Source: Serpentinicella sp031432315 (GTDB taxonomy: Bacteria; Bacillota; Clostridia; Peptostreptococcales; Natronincolaceae). From it: a stretch of DNA of 64,000 nt. The position numbers were made by a program, and so were the translations under genes. Where the stretch lies: assembly GCF_031432315.1 (NCBI RefSeq), contig NZ_JAVKGO010000008.1, positions 14,115 to 78,114 of the forward strand, in the 5' to 3' direction. The notes beneath the pieces are model-generated. The model was not told the DNA's origin and ran no database searches. It was given only the letters and a program-made list of their open reading frames with translations. Position 1 is the stretch's first letter. Every line of letters begins with the position of its first letter. Shown here piece after piece: positions 43,847 through 53,819 of the stretch.

Positions 43847-44346
43847 TGTATGTAGTCTAAAATAATTGACCACGATTCAATTTTCTCTTCTAAAGTTTTT
43901 ATGTTTTTCCCAGGAATAGGACTAGTAGAGGGTAGTTTTGCATATTCCAGCTCAGTCAAAGATTGAATGCCTATGTGCTTTTTATATGTAGTAAATGCTT
44001 TAGTGCCATTAAAACCTACAAACTTAATATTTGGATATTCTTCTAGAAGTGCTACTATATCATTTGGCTGTTCTGCAATGATATTTGCATCAAGACTTCC
44101 TTTTCGATAACAGGTATTTATCACATCCCACAAAGCTATTTTATTTCCCTTTAACAACTTTATTTTTTTATTGTAATCTTGTTCAATTTCCTTATTAAAA
44201 AGCTTATATATTATTTTCCAAAAATGATTCCTTGCATTGCCATAGTATTGATTTTCTTCTAAAGATTTAACTCCGGGCATAGACCCAAGTATTAGTACTT
44301 TTGATTCATGATCTATCACCGGCAAAAAAGATTTTAGCTGTCCCAT
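43843..44346 (-). CDS. Mug/UDG-superfamily DNA glycosylase (DNA-deoxyinosine type)
   Basis: 167 residues. Begins with KVLILGSMPGVKSLEENQYYGNARNHFWKI, the GSMPG and YYGNARNHFW patterns of the hypoxanthine/uracil-DNA glycosylases of the Mug-like family. FVGFNGTKAF near 115 is the second family motif, and LPSTSP near 147 the third. It excises deaminated bases (hypoxanthine or uracil) from DNA. Start ATG with AGGAGGT. Complete length. Confidence 0.9.
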   Translation of the reverse strand: MGQLKSFLPVIDHESKVLILGSMPGVKSLEENQYYGNARNHFWKIIYKLFNKEIEQDYNKKIKLLKGNKIALWDVINTCYRKGSLDANIIAEQPNDIVALLEEYPNIKFVGFNGTKAFTTYKKHIGIQSLTELEYAKLPSTSPIPGKNIKTLEEKIESWSIILDYIH

Positions 44347-44405
44347 AAATTGACCTCCTGCTTTTTTATAAAGATATTATACCCACAAATTCCTGTACAA
44401 AAACA

Positions 44406-44435
44406 AATAACGCTAAATATACATTTAGCGTTATT
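44406..44435 (-). terminator. Terminator after the LysM-deacetylase gene
   Basis: Perfect 13-base-pair stem AATAACGCTAAAT / ATTTAGCGTTATT, four-base loop. Confidence 0.9.
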
Positions 44436-44442
44436 CATTACT

Positions 44443-45696
44443 TTACTTATAAGGATTTACATTTAAAATTTCATCTGTTGTAGTAAACTCATAGCCCTGC
44501 ATCCTTAATGTTTCAATTATTTCTGCTATTGCAAGAACTGTAGCTTGTCTAGATTGATTGTCTCCACCTGCATCATGGAAAAGAACAATATCGTTACCAG
44601 TTATACCAGATAACGTATTTATTAAAATTTTATCTACGTCTTGGTCCCTCCAGTCTACAGAATCAACAGACCAATTAATTGCTTTATAGTCTAATGTGCT
44701 TAAATCTTCGATTACATTACTCGTAACAGCCCCATAAGGTGGTCTCATTAATGCTGTACTTTTACCAGTTGCATTTTTTATTGCATTTTCAGTTTGCTTC
44801 ATTTCATTAACTATGGTTTCTGTTGATATATTACGCATATTTGGATGACTCCAAGTATGATTTGCTATGACATGACCATCATTGACAATTCGCTTTGCAA
44901 TTTCGGGATGTCTCTCTACTCTACTACCCAACACAAAGAAAGTTGCTGCAACATCATATCTTTTTAATACATCTAATACTTGTGGTGTATAAGTTGGATT
45001 TGGTCCATCATCAAAGGTTAGTGCAATTTTATTCCCACGACCTTCTCCTTTTAAATAAAATGTATCTGGATACATTTTTGATAACTGTGTTACTGAATGC
45101 TCGAAGTTTGCCTCTGTCTGTGGTTGAGGTGCTATATTTTTATCCTTTTCAGGCACCTTCAATACTTGTCCTACATAAATAAAATTAATATTCTCTAAAT
45201 CATTTATTTCAGCAAGGGATCCCATACTTATGCCTAAGCTTTTAGAAATTCTATATAGGCTATCTCCAGGTTTAACTGTGTAGGTGGTTGGTTCTATAGG
45301 CTTTGTTGTTTTAAAATCTTTCTCGGGTATTAACAAAACCTGTCCAACATGTAAGTTATCTGGATTAGCTAATCCATTTTTACTTGCTATTTGAGTAGTT
45401 GATACTCCGAATTGTTGTGAAATTTTGTGTAGAGAATCACCAGCTCTCACTACATATGTTCCCGGTTCTTGTGATTTAGGTATAATTAAAACTTGTTTAG
45501 GAAAAATAGTGTTGTGATTTCTTAGATACCGATTATTTGATAATATTTCTTGAATACTGACATCATATTTTTGTGCTATTAAATAAAGACTCTCACCTGC
45601 CCCTACACGGTGAACATAAGCCGCTTCAGCTGTAAATGAAAAACCTAATGTGACAAAAAGTATACATACTAAAGCACTTTTAACAAATTTATTCAC
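44443..45696 (-). CDS. LysM-containing polysaccharide deacetylase
   Basis: 417 residues. Signal peptide (1-25), three LysM domains (about 27-72, 80-123 and 137-181), and a NodB/CE4 deacetylase domain (about 215-400). All CE4 motifs are present: TFDDGP, HTWSHP (metal histidines), RPPYG, SVDSVDWRD and VLFHDAGG. It probably N- or O-deacetylates peptidoglycan on the outside of the cell. GTG start with GGGGGAG eight bases upstream. Single-gene unit. Confidence 0.94.
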   Translation of the reverse strand: MNKFVKSALVCILFVTLGFSFTAEAAYVHRVGAGESLYLIAQKYDVSIQEILSNNRYLRNHNTIFPKQVLIIPKSQEPGTYVVRAGDSLHKISQQFGVSTTQIASKNGLANPDNLHVGQVLLIPEKDFKTTKPIEPTTYTVKPGDSLYRISKSLGISMGSLAEINDLENINFIYVGQVLKVPEKDKNIAPQPQTEANFEHSVTQLSKMYPDTFYLKGEGRGNKIALTFDDGPNPTYTPQVLDVLKRYDVAATFFVLGSRVERHPEIAKRIVNDGHVIANHTWSHPNMRNISTETIVNEMKQTENAIKNATGKSTALMRPPYGAVTSNVIEDLSTLDYKAINWSVDSVDWRDQDVDKILINTLSGITGNDIVLFHDAGGDNQSRQATVLAIAEIIETLRMQGYEFTTTDEILNVNPYK

Positions 45697-45825
45697 TATG
45701 TCTTCTCCCCCTTTATTTTGAAATTGGTTTACATAACTATAATATCATTTATTAGGATTTTAAACTAAAGTAATAAATGGGAGGGTTGGAAGTAAAAAAA
45801 TAATAAGTGTAAAGGTGGAATTAAC

Positions 45826-46914
45826 ATGAAGGTTGCAATTATGGGTGCTGGTTTATCTGGATTATCCTGCGCGATAACTTTAGAGAAAAACGGCATTAAA
45901 CCTACGATTTTTGAAAAACGAAGGGTAGTCGGTGACCGGTTTATAAATGCGGAAATATTTATGTCTATATTAACTCGCCCAGTCGTCGACGAAATTTCTT
46001 ATCTATCAGAAGAGCATGACATAAACCTCCACCCTTTAAGTAACATTAAAGAACTGCAGATTATTAGTGAAAAAGAAAAGGCTACTATAGAAGGTCATAT
46101 TGGATTCACTTCACTAAGAGGAAGAGATGTTGATTCTTTAGAAAATCAACTGGCAAGACAGGTTAAAAGCAAAATTATTTTTAATTCTAAATATACTTAT
46201 GAGCATCTTCTCCAAGAATTTACCCATGTTATCGTGGCTACTGGAGATGCAGCATATACTTCAAAAATACAGCTGTTTAGTAATGATCTCACTGTCACAT
46301 TAAAAGGTGCTACTGTTGAGGGTAACTTTGATCAATATGGGGTAAAGGCATGGCTAAATCATCATTTTGCACCAAAGGGTTATGGTTATTTTATCCCTTT
46401 GTCTGACAAGGAAGCTCAAATTGTAATTGGTTTTCCTGATTATGAAGAAAATAAGAAATTGGATGAAGAAATGCTTTGGGACAGATTTTATAACCAGGCC
46501 TGTAAGGATTTGAATCAAAACCTAAGAATAACAGATCAATTTCAAGTAACAAGGTATCAAATTGGCACTTGTCAAACGCCTAGAATTGGTAACACCTTTT
46601 TTGTTGGCAACTGTTTTGGATCTATTATGCCTTTTTTAGGGTTTGGGCAGTTTTCTGCTATGCTTACAGGAATTTATGCCGCCCATGATCTATGTGGCTT
46701 TGGTAAATATGAAGACCTTACTAGTAACCTTAAAGAAAGCTATAGGAATTCCCTTTCACTACGTCATGGTATCGAAAACCTAAGTAACAGTCAGTTAGAT
46801 TTAATGGTTAAAAGTTTAGATGGTAAAATTGGCAAACGATTGTTTAATAGCAAATACGATTTTTTAAGCTTAGCTGGCTATCTCTTAAGACCTCTTACCA
46901 AAAACAAAGAATGA
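45826..46914 (+). CDS. FAD-dependent oxidoreductase (geranylgeranyl-reductase-like)
   Basis: 362 residues. N-terminal dinucleotide fold GAGLSGLSCAITLEKNG with the acidic end (FEKR), an ATGDAAYT motif near 143 and a late GNCFGSIMPFLGFGQFSAMLTG (about 262-283), which fits the second FAD-binding motif of the GG-reductase/PHBH superfamily. Substrate unknown. AAAGGTGG precedes the ATG. It is a single-gene unit ending at a bidirectional terminator. Confidence 0.8.
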   Translation: MKVAIMGAGLSGLSCAITLEKNGIKPTIFEKRRVVGDRFINAEIFMSILTRPVVDEISYLSEEHDINLHPLSNIKELQIISEKEKATIEGHIGFTSLRGRDVDSLENQLARQVKSKIIFNSKYTYEHLLQEFTHVIVATGDAAYTSKIQLFSNDLTVTLKGATVEGNFDQYGVKAWLNHHFAPKGYGYFIPLSDKEAQIVIGFPDYEENKKLDEEMLWDRFYNQACKDLNQNLRITDQFQVTRYQIGTCQTPRIGNTFFVGNCFGSIMPFLGFGQFSAMLTGIYAAHDLCGFGKYEDLTSNLKESYRNSLSLRHGIENLSNSQLDLMVKSLDGKIGKRLFNSKYDFLSLAGYLLRPLTKNKE

Positions 46915-46940
46915 CCAATATAACAGTCATTCTTTGTTTT
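46901..46940. terminator. Bidirectional terminator
   Basis: Perfect 15-base-pair stem AAAACAAAGAATGAC / GTCATTCTTTGTTTT, ten-base loop, between convergent genes. It overlaps the end of the oxidoreductase gene. Confidence 0.92.
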
Positions 46941-46941
46941 G

Positions 46942-47418
46942 TTAATATCCTTTTAAAAGCAAGATAAGTATTACAGGTAAACTTATATAGTAAAGTATTA
47001 ACATGTAGCCAAGTTTTATTGTTCCTTGTGTCGTCATTTTCTCTTGTTCTTGATCTGTATTCTTTTTAATTTTAATTAGCTCTATTATGCTTATTATAAT
47101 GACAGCTACGGCTAGAATATTTAAAATCCTTACTATTCTACCACCTTCTAGAATGTTTGCTAATAAAAAAGAAATCCCCCATATTAGGTTTACATAGACT
47201 AATTTATTGCCTCGAGACTTCGTTTCTTTCGTTTCTGTATATCCTTTAAAAGCAAATATTCCGCTGAAAGATGTAAAAATAATATAGCCTACAGCTGCAC
47301 CAGAGACTAGCTGCAAAGTAATAACGGCGTAGCCTAATTCATCGATATTTTCAAAAAAACCTGAGAACATGAATGCGAACAATAACATAAATAACCATTT
47401 GAACACGTGCTTAATCAA
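46942..47418 (-). CDS. Membrane protein of unknown function
   Basis: 158 residues with about five helices (7-20, 30-52, 70-86, 88-108 and 135-156) and one hydrophilic loop KIKKNTDQEQEKMTTQGT. No family recognised. TTG start with GGGGGAAG upstream. Lies 34 bp downstream of cinA on the same strand and could be co-transcribed with it. Confidence 0.7.
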   Translation of the reverse strand: MIKHVFKWLFMLLFAFMFSGFFENIDELGYAVITLQLVSGAAVGYIIFTSFSGIFAFKGYTETKETKSRGNKLVYVNLIWGISFLLANILEGGRIVRILNILAVAVIIISIIELIKIKKNTDQEQEKMTTQGTIKLGYMLILYYISLPVILILLLKGY

Positions 47419-47452
47419 CTTGCTTCCCCCTTAATTTATACCTCTATTAATT

Positions 47453-48694
47453 TTATGCTAAATGATTCATAACCTCTTTTCTTAGCCAACCTAATGCCTG
47501 AAGGGTAGTAAAATGCCTTATTTTCTGTCTGCCACCCCATAGCATTAATTTAGCAGATTTCACTTTACCATCCATATACAACCCTATATAAACTAATCCC
47601 ACAGGTTTTTCCTTTGTTCCACCCTCTGGTCCGGCAACACCAGTTACGGAAAGTCCTATATTTGTACCTGCTGTCTTTGCTATTCCCTGTGCCATTTCCA
47701 TTGCAGTTTCTGCACTCACTGCGCCAAATTTTTCAAGGGTTTCTTCTTTTACCCCTAATCGTTTAATTTTTGATTCATTGCTATATGTAATTGCACTCTC
47801 TAAAAATACTGATGATACTCCAGAACAATTTACTAACTTACCAGTTAATAACCCTCCAGTGCAGGATTCAGCTAAAGCTATTGTCATATCCTTTGATTTC
47901 AACAAACTGACCACAGACTCCTCCAGACTTTCATTGTTTGTCCCATAAATATATGTTCCAAGACGAGCCTTGATCTTTTCTTCTACCGGAATTAGAAGTT
48001 TCTCAGTTTCATCCTTTGTCCGACCTTTAGCCGTAATTCTTATAGTGACATTACCTTCATTTGCATATGGGGCTATTGTTGGATTACTTTGTTGTTGAAT
48101 TAAGTCCTGAATCATTTCCTCCATTTGACTTTCCCCTAAGCCACTTATATTTAATACCTTTGATTCAATAATGCCGTCGCCAAAGGGCTGCAAATATGGA
48201 ATCACACTTTTTCCAAACATTGCCTTCATCTCTTTAGGGGGTCCTGGTAATAAAATTAATATTTTATCATTCTCCTGTATAATACATCCTGGGGCTGTGC
48301 CATGTTCATTGTAAAGAATTTTTGAGTGTTCAGGGAAGTAAGCTTGTTTCACATTCGCCTCTGGCATCTTTCTATTTATTTTATGGAAAAATCCTTTGAT
48401 TTGTTGTAGTGCCTCTTCATCTAATACCATTTCTTTTCCAAAATATTCTGCTGCAATCTCCTTTGACAAATCATCCTTTGTTGGTCCTAATCCCCCGGTT
48501 GTAATGACAATATTAGACCTACTAAACGCAACTTCTAGGGCGTCTTTTAATCGCTCATTATTATCACCAACTGTGGTCTGATAATATAAACCAATCCCCA
48601 TTTCCGCTAACCTTTGGGCTATGTACTGGCTATTTGTATTAACGATATCTCCAAGTAAAAGTTCTGTTCCAATAGATATAATTTCTGCTCTCAT
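47453..48694 (-). CDS. cinA: CinA-family protein (nicotinamide mononucleotide deamidase-like)
   Basis: 413 residues, two domains. The N-terminal MoaB/MogA-like (COG1058) domain includes MRAEIISIGTELLLGDIVNTNS and ITTGGLGPTKDD. The C-terminal NMN-amidase (PncC) domain includes ALAESCTGGLLTGKLVNCSG and SVTGVAGPEGGTKEKPVGLVY. The second domain recycles NMN in NAD metabolism; the first has ADP-ribose pyrophosphatase activity in some species. The ATG at 48694 follows AGAAGG; a longer start lacks one. Confidence 0.93.
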   Translation of the reverse strand: MRAEIISIGTELLLGDIVNTNSQYIAQRLAEMGIGLYYQTTVGDNNERLKDALEVAFSRSNIVITTGGLGPTKDDLSKEIAAEYFGKEMVLDEEALQQIKGFFHKINRKMPEANVKQAYFPEHSKILYNEHGTAPGCIIQENDKILILLPGPPKEMKAMFGKSVIPYLQPFGDGIIESKVLNISGLGESQMEEMIQDLIQQQSNPTIAPYANEGNVTIRITAKGRTKDETEKLLIPVEEKIKARLGTYIYGTNNESLEESVVSLLKSKDMTIALAESCTGGLLTGKLVNCSGVSSVFLESAITYSNESKIKRLGVKEETLEKFGAVSAETAMEMAQGIAKTAGTNIGLSVTGVAGPEGGTKEKPVGLVYIGLYMDGKVKSAKLMLWGGRQKIRHFTTLQALGWLRKEVMNHLA

Positions 48695-48879
48695 AAAAAA
48701 CCTTCTTTCCGTAAAAATATAAAATTTATATTCCATATTATACTACGTAATTAAAAAAATTTCTCTGAAAATTTAAAAAGTATCTAAAGACACTTTTGTG
48801 AATACATACTTGGAGGAAATTTCATCCCCTATAACCCATCTTTTTTTATATAGTAGTAAAGTAGACTTCCTACTATATA

Positions 48880-48916
48880 AAAAACATTAAGTTGTATAAA
48901 CACACTTAATGTTTTT
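48880..48916 (-). terminator. Terminator after the PLD-like gene
   Basis: Perfect 13-base-pair stem AAAAACATTAAGT / ACTTAATGTTTTT. A second hairpin, TATATAGTAG / CTACTATATA, lies at 48848-48879, in the cinA leader region. Confidence 0.85.
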
Positions 48917-48927
48917 ATAGTAATACA

Positions 48928-49371
48928 TTATAAGTAAACGCTATATCCTGTTTTCCAATCTTCGTAAAACAAATCTTTTAGTACACTAGATGTCCCCAAA
49001 TCATCTGAATGCATAAAAGCAACTTTATTTTTAATTACACTTTCATTTTCACCTGTTTTGCCAGATAGAATTACAAAAGCATTATTAAAAACAATAAACT
49101 GACTTAGGGAGTTGTTATTAATTTTAATATTGTAGTTTACATTATCAAACTCTCGTTTGATCATCTCTAATTCCTTCTTAAATAATGATAACTTTGGAAT
49201 TAAAATCTTTACAGACAATTCATTGGGCTTTATGTTTGTATACTCCTTTATAGCGCCTACCAAATCTTTGCTTAAAAATCCATGAATGTAAACATCCTCT
49301 ACATTCTCACTTTGCATAAGAAATGTATTAATTTTATTTATAAAACTTTCATTTCCGACTAATACGTCCAT
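48928..49371 (-). CDS. Unknown protein, possibly PLD-like fold
   Basis: 147 residues, no membrane segment. The alternating pattern (VYIHGFLSKDLVGAIKEY; LSVKILIPK; VNYNIKINNNSLSQFIVFNNAFVILSGKTGE) has the look of half a phospholipase-D-like domain. The catalytic HxK signature is not present, so activity is doubtful. Might be a binding or scaffold relative. GGGGCG precedes the ATG. Single-gene unit with its own terminator. Confidence 0.6.
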   Translation of the reverse strand: MDVLVGNESFINKINTFLMQSENVEDVYIHGFLSKDLVGAIKEYTNIKPNELSVKILIPKLSLFKKELEMIKREFDNVNYNIKINNNSLSQFIVFNNAFVILSGKTGENESVIKNKVAFMHSDDLGTSSVLKDLFYEDWKTGYSVYL

Positions 49372-49513
49372 GAAGAACGCCCCCTTTTAAAAACATAGTA
49401 TTTATATTTTCCAAGCTATTTTAACTATGCAATTTTGATAATTATAATATTTTATGAAAAGTTTTATAAATAAAACACTACTTTTTTTCAGAAAGTATTC
49501 AACAAGGGAAAAA

Positions 49514-50746
49514 TTACTTCATTAGTCCAGTTAATCTTATTTCTGTTTCCGCATTCACATTAACCATAACCTGTGGAAAAATGTCATGCCATTCATTTTC
49601 TATTTTTGCCCATACATCCGGTTCATATCGACGCATTTGTACATTAAAATGGAATATATCTGCACCATACTCCTCTTGCACATAACTTACCGTATCTTTT
49701 ATCTCTTCCTCTATTCTCTTTTTTGCTAACTTCTCTACCTCCTCCAGATAGTCCTCATTAAATATATTTGCTTTTCCATATCTAACTTCTTCGACTAAAT
49801 TAAAGGTTGCATCTACTTCTATATCCATTATAATCTGATGATCAGCGACCCTTGGCCTAACCTTTGTATTCGCTTTTACCACTTCTAAAACAACGATTTC
49901 CGCTTCTTCATTCGGGGAGTCAACAACAATTGTTCCACCTAAAACCGCATCTCTTACCCACTTTGCCCAAATAGTATCTACCTCTCCTAACCACCCTATC
50001 ATTTTATCTTCTCTAAATAGAGCTAAACCAGCGTTTTTAATTTCATCCTCTGTTGCTACCACTCTCGGCAAGCCAAAATCTACCCCTGTATGAATACTCA
50101 TAGCCACCTGCCCCAAATCTGTTTCATGAAGAATTCTTGAATTTCGACTTGCCCCTAAGGGAAGTCTTTCTAGATATCGGCTAGAATAATCATCAATTCG
50201 AGGTACAACATCAAGTATACTTTTAGCATCCCCTGGTGTAATGAACACCCTTGTCCTTCTTCTCATTTCATGATCGGCTAATAAAAGATCTAAGACTGGT
50301 AGGATTCCTTGTCGTGCAACCTCCTCGTTGATAACTACAACCTGTAAATGTTCATAAAATGGTAGATACTCTAATCGGGTAGCAAATTGTCTCTGTGCTT
50401 CGAAAAAGTTATTTCCTGTCATGGTTAAGTCCCAGGTTCTATCCTCTTCCACATCGCCACCACCACCCTCCGGGCCCATGCGTGCTTGGGGAACTATGGG
50501 TACCTGTATTGTGTAAGCAAATTTTGGTTCACCATACTGGGGAATCATTTTTTCAATTTCTCTTTCACTTAAATATTCTTCTAGATCATCCTGTCCTCTT
50601 GGCAGGGGTTCTGCCATATCAATTGCGATTCCAAGAACATACCCTCGATCTTCTACTTCAGCATAATCCCAACACCCAAATAAAAGAACAGAAAATAGTA
50701 AAATGACTATTTTAAGCATCACTTTACACAGGCTACGTTTTTTCAT
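49514..50746 (-). CDS. Spore germination lipoprotein, Ger(x)C family
   Basis: 410 residues, C subunit of a GerA-type germinant receptor. Signal peptide ends in lipobox LFGC (cysteine about 25) followed by WDYAEVEDRGYVLGIAID, the family hallmark. Further GerC patterns are EAQRQFATRLEYLPFYEHLQVVVINEEVARQG and TRVFITPGDAKSIL. The ATG at 50746 follows AGGAGG; an upstream start overlapping gerB lacks support. Last gene of the gerA-gerB-gerC unit. Confidence 0.93.
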   Translation of the reverse strand: MKKRSLCKVMLKIVILLFSVLLFGCWDYAEVEDRGYVLGIAIDMAEPLPRGQDDLEEYLSEREIEKMIPQYGEPKFAYTIQVPIVPQARMGPEGGGGDVEEDRTWDLTMTGNNFFEAQRQFATRLEYLPFYEHLQVVVINEEVARQGILPVLDLLLADHEMRRRTRVFITPGDAKSILDVVPRIDDYSSRYLERLPLGASRNSRILHETDLGQVAMSIHTGVDFGLPRVVATEDEIKNAGLALFREDKMIGWLGEVDTIWAKWVRDAVLGGTIVVDSPNEEAEIVVLEVVKANTKVRPRVADHQIIMDIEVDATFNLVEEVRYGKANIFNEDYLEEVEKLAKKRIEEEIKDTVSYVQEEYGADIFHFNVQMRRYEPDVWAKIENEWHDIFPQVMVNVNAETEIRLTGLMK

Positions 50747-51827
50747 TGGATACCCTCCTATTCTTAAATAAAGTGATGACAATCACTAAAGGAATAATAA
50801 TAAATGCAAAAAACATTGCTAGTAAATTAACCCACCCTAAATATTTGTAATTGTCCACTACACTATTCGGCAATACTGCAATTAGAATAAATAGTGGGAT
50901 TTGTCCATAGGTAATTAAATGGTCTCTGTTACTATCAAATAAGACCTTAAGATTTAAAGTAGAAGAGTAATAGAAAGTCACCATTGTTGTAAATGCAATA
51001 GGAATCCACATGGTCATAAATAGGCTCTCTGCCCGCTCAAAAAGTTCTGTTTCAAGCTGTATTGCCTTGGATAATGATATTGTTGGCCAAATAAGCATTT
51101 TTGTTTCTTCACTTCCAAAAACTAGAATGGACAGCGTTACAATTGCAAGGTAAGATCCTATCGAGATTAAAACCCCTATACCGATCCACTTTTTTACCCT
51201 TTTCGGTTCATTAAACTGGGGCATAATATACCCTATAATTCCTATCCCTAATAATGGGTGTACCATTTGTAAAGAGCCTTTTAAAACTGGCATAAGTCCT
51301 TCGTGCAGCACTGGTCTATAGTTTTCTAGGTCCACACTTGTACTTGCTAGTACTACTAACAATATAGTCGATAATATAACTAGGGGTAAAAGTAAATCCA
51401 GTACAATACTTAATGTCTTTATGCCTTTGGACACTCCGTATACTATTGGTAATGCTCCTAAAATAACCAATACACTCCTTGGTGTTGTATCTAACAAAAA
51501 CATTTTAACACTATCCGTAAAAGCCCTTAAAGATAGTCCAATTGTTGAAATGATGTATATGGCAATTGCAACCATTATTATTTTACCAATCTTTTTTCCT
51601 AGATTCGCTTCAATAATTTGAGATATGTTAAGATTCGGATGTTTTGTATATAACCAATAAAAAGAAAAACCTAAATAGAAAGCAATAACTGCACTCAATG
51701 CTACCGACATCCAGCCATTATTACTACCTATTTCTACAATATCTCTTGGTATCGTTAATAACCTTATGCCTACGGTTCCATGTACAACAAAAGCCAGCAT
51801 ATCCACGCCATTTAATTCTTTCTCCAT
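50733..51827 (-). CDS. Spore germination permease, GerAB family
   Basis: 364 residues, ten helices, APC-fold B subunit of a germinant receptor (PF03845). Family cues: GVGIRLLTIPRDIVEIGSNNGW-like start, TKHPNLNISQIIEANLGKKIG near 60-80, and GIIGYIMPQFNEPKRVKKW. Determines ligand recognition in known receptors; the germinant here is unknown. Overlaps the gerC-type gene by 14 bp. Two adjacent ATG codons are possible; the second is better spaced to GGAAG. Confidence 0.92.
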   Translation of the reverse strand: MEKELNGVDMLAFVVHGTVGIRLLTIPRDIVEIGSNNGWMSVALSAVIAFYLGFSFYWLYTKHPNLNISQIIEANLGKKIGKIIMVAIAIYIISTIGLSLRAFTDSVKMFLLDTTPRSVLVILGALPIVYGVSKGIKTLSIVLDLLLPLVILSTILLVVLASTSVDLENYRPVLHEGLMPVLKGSLQMVHPLLGIGIIGYIMPQFNEPKRVKKWIGIGVLISIGSYLAIVTLSILVFGSEETKMLIWPTISLSKAIQLETELFERAESLFMTMWIPIAFTTMVTFYYSSTLNLKVLFDSNRDHLITYGQIPLFILIAVLPNSVVDNYKYLGWVNLLAMFFAFIIIPLVIVITLFKNRRVSNEKT

Positions 51828-51846
51828 CATTTCACTTCCTAAATTT

Positions 51847-53382
51847 TTATTCTTTTTTATCTCCTTTTATCGCCTCTGCATTTCCAAGTAAAGATGGGTA
51901 TCCATCTTTTAAGAAAGTATCTTTTAATTTTTCCTTCTTAAATGAGAAAAAGTCTTCTAAGTATCTAACCCCAAAGGATTCGATTGAAGCGAGATGTATT
52001 ATGAGAAGGATCCAAAAAATAACGATTCCAAACAGTCCCCAAAAAGCCCCTCCTATCAGAAAGAAAATTCGCAGTGCTCTATTGGTTAGAGCAAAGGTAT
52101 AGTAAGGAAAAACAAAAGATGTAATAGCGGTAAAACCTATGATAATAACCACCAGGGGACTTACTAAGCCTGCTTGTACCGCTGATTGTCCAATGACTAA
52201 ACCACCTACAATACCAACAGTTTGACTGATGGGTTTTGGTAGCCTTATTGCTGCTTCTAATAAAATCTCTAGTGTAAATAACATTAATAACATTTCAACT
52301 ACTGAGGGTAGAGGCAGCCCTACCCTTGACCCTGTAATAAATAGTACCAGGGTTGTAGGCAACATGCCCGGATGGTAAGCTGTTAGGGCGACATATAAGC
52401 CGGGTAAAGTTGATGCAATTAAAAAACTCATATACCGAATGATCCGAATTATGGAGGTAACGATACTGCGCTCATAATAATCATCACTACTGTTAAAAAA
52501 CATTGCAAAGGTTCCCGGGGCAATTAAGTTGTAAGGCGTACCATCAACCATAATGGCTACTCGGCCATCTAATATACTTGTTGCTATTCTATCCGGTCTT
52601 TCTGATGCTAAAACTTGGGGAAAAACAGTCCATTTATGGTTTTCAATAAGCTGTTCTACGGATGCGCTACCAACAATACTATCTACGTTTATCTCTTGTA
52701 TTCGCTTTTCTATCTCCTTTACTACATGCTCTGGTGCCTTGTCATTTAAGTAAACTAAAGCAACTTTTGTTTGCGTTCTTTGTCCTAATGTATGGTACTG
52801 AACCTTTAGTCTGGTATCTTTAATTCTCTTTCTTATAGCCGCCACATTATCATCAATGTCTTCAATAAATCCATCTCTTGGGCCTCTTAAACCTTGCTCT
52901 GCAAAGGGTTCTTCAACACCTCTTTTTTCTAACCCTTGACTATTTAAGGTTAAGGCTTCTTGCTCATTGTCAATTAAAAGTAATGATTCACCAGTTAACA
53001 GCCCATTAATAATCTCATTGTAGTTTTTCACTATTTCTGGATTCGATATCGCTAATATTTTTTCTTTAACATCTGTAACAGTCAGTATCGAATTTTCGCT
53101 CTCTTCATTAAAATTTTGTAACCGTCTTATAATATGATTTTCAATTATATTTCGATCTACTAATCCATCTATATAAATAAGTATTGCTTTTCTATCCCAA
53201 AGCATGAGTTCTCTATACACAACATCTTCACTGTCAGTTAAAATGTTTTGAATAAAAGCCACATTATTATCTATATCTTTAAAAACCTCAAAAGCTTTTA
53301 ATAATTCAACTATATTCTCAGTATTTTTGTTAGATCTGTTTATATTTTTGCTAAAAAGTTTCTGTTTAAATTTTTTTAACAT
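51847..53382 (-). CDS. Spore germination protein, GerAA family
   Basis: 511 residues, A subunit of the germinant receptor. Large soluble N-terminal region (about 1-265), then five or so helices. Conserved GerAA stretches include KVALVYLNDKAPEHVVKEIEKR, ERPDRIATSILDGRVAIMVDGTPYN and LYVALTAYHPGMLPTTL. The ATG at 53382 follows TAGGAGAC; a start 25 codons upstream is open but has no site. First gene of gerA-gerB-gerC, which is likely expressed in the forespore. Confidence 0.94.
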   Translation of the reverse strand: MLKKFKQKLFSKNINRSNKNTENIVELLKAFEVFKDIDNNVAFIQNILTDSEDVVYRELMLWDRKAILIYIDGLVDRNIIENHIIRRLQNFNEESENSILTVTDVKEKILAISNPEIVKNYNEIINGLLTGESLLLIDNEQEALTLNSQGLEKRGVEEPFAEQGLRGPRDGFIEDIDDNVAAIRKRIKDTRLKVQYHTLGQRTQTKVALVYLNDKAPEHVVKEIEKRIQEINVDSIVGSASVEQLIENHKWTVFPQVLASERPDRIATSILDGRVAIMVDGTPYNLIAPGTFAMFFNSSDDYYERSIVTSIIRIIRYMSFLIASTLPGLYVALTAYHPGMLPTTLVLFITGSRVGLPLPSVVEMLLMLFTLEILLEAAIRLPKPISQTVGIVGGLVIGQSAVQAGLVSPLVVIIIGFTAITSFVFPYYTFALTNRALRIFFLIGGAFWGLFGIVIFWILLIIHLASIESFGVRYLEDFFSFKKEKLKDTFLKDGYPSLLGNAEAIKGDKKE

Positions 53383-53528
53383 AAATAGGTCTCCTAATAA
53401 TTTGATTATTAAAGTATTATGTACATTAATGCTTCTATTCATAAGAATATTTTTCAAATTATAATTATGTTATATGTAGCCACAATAAATAAGGTAAGGT
53501 TAAATCAAATTTTTGGAGGGTTTAAATT

Positions 53529-53705
53529 ATGAGTAAAAGAAATAAAGTAAAATCAATCGCAAGATTGCGCCAAAAAAAAGAAAAAAATAATGCCTTTGAG
53601 GATCAAAGATCAGCTGAGTTTATGAACATTTATATGAATATGGTTGACTTGTCTGAGGACGAAGCAACGTATGAAGATGAGCTTTGGAACTCGTGGTTTT
53701 TTTAA
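53529..53705 (+). CDS. Small conserved-looking acidic/basic protein, unknown
   Basis: 58 residues with an excellent GGAGGG ribosome-binding site. The N-terminal half is strongly basic (MSKRNKVKSIARLRQKKEKNN) and the C-terminal half acidic with aromatic end (LSEDEATYEDELWNSWFF). No membrane segment. The charge split suggests interaction with nucleic acid or a spore polymer, but nothing is known. It stands between the germination operon (divergent) and the Asn/Gln repeat protein. Confidence 0.6.
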   Translation: MSKRNKVKSIARLRQKKEKNNAFEDQRSAEFMNIYMNMVDLSEDEATYEDELWNSWFF

Positions 53706-53819
53706 GTATAGTAACAATTGTAAATAGAATAAGTATTTGTATCTCATATTTACCTTCAATTTAGTAGATACTATGAAAGTAAGATTTAATCTTACAAAAA
53801 AATAAACGGAGGTATTTAA

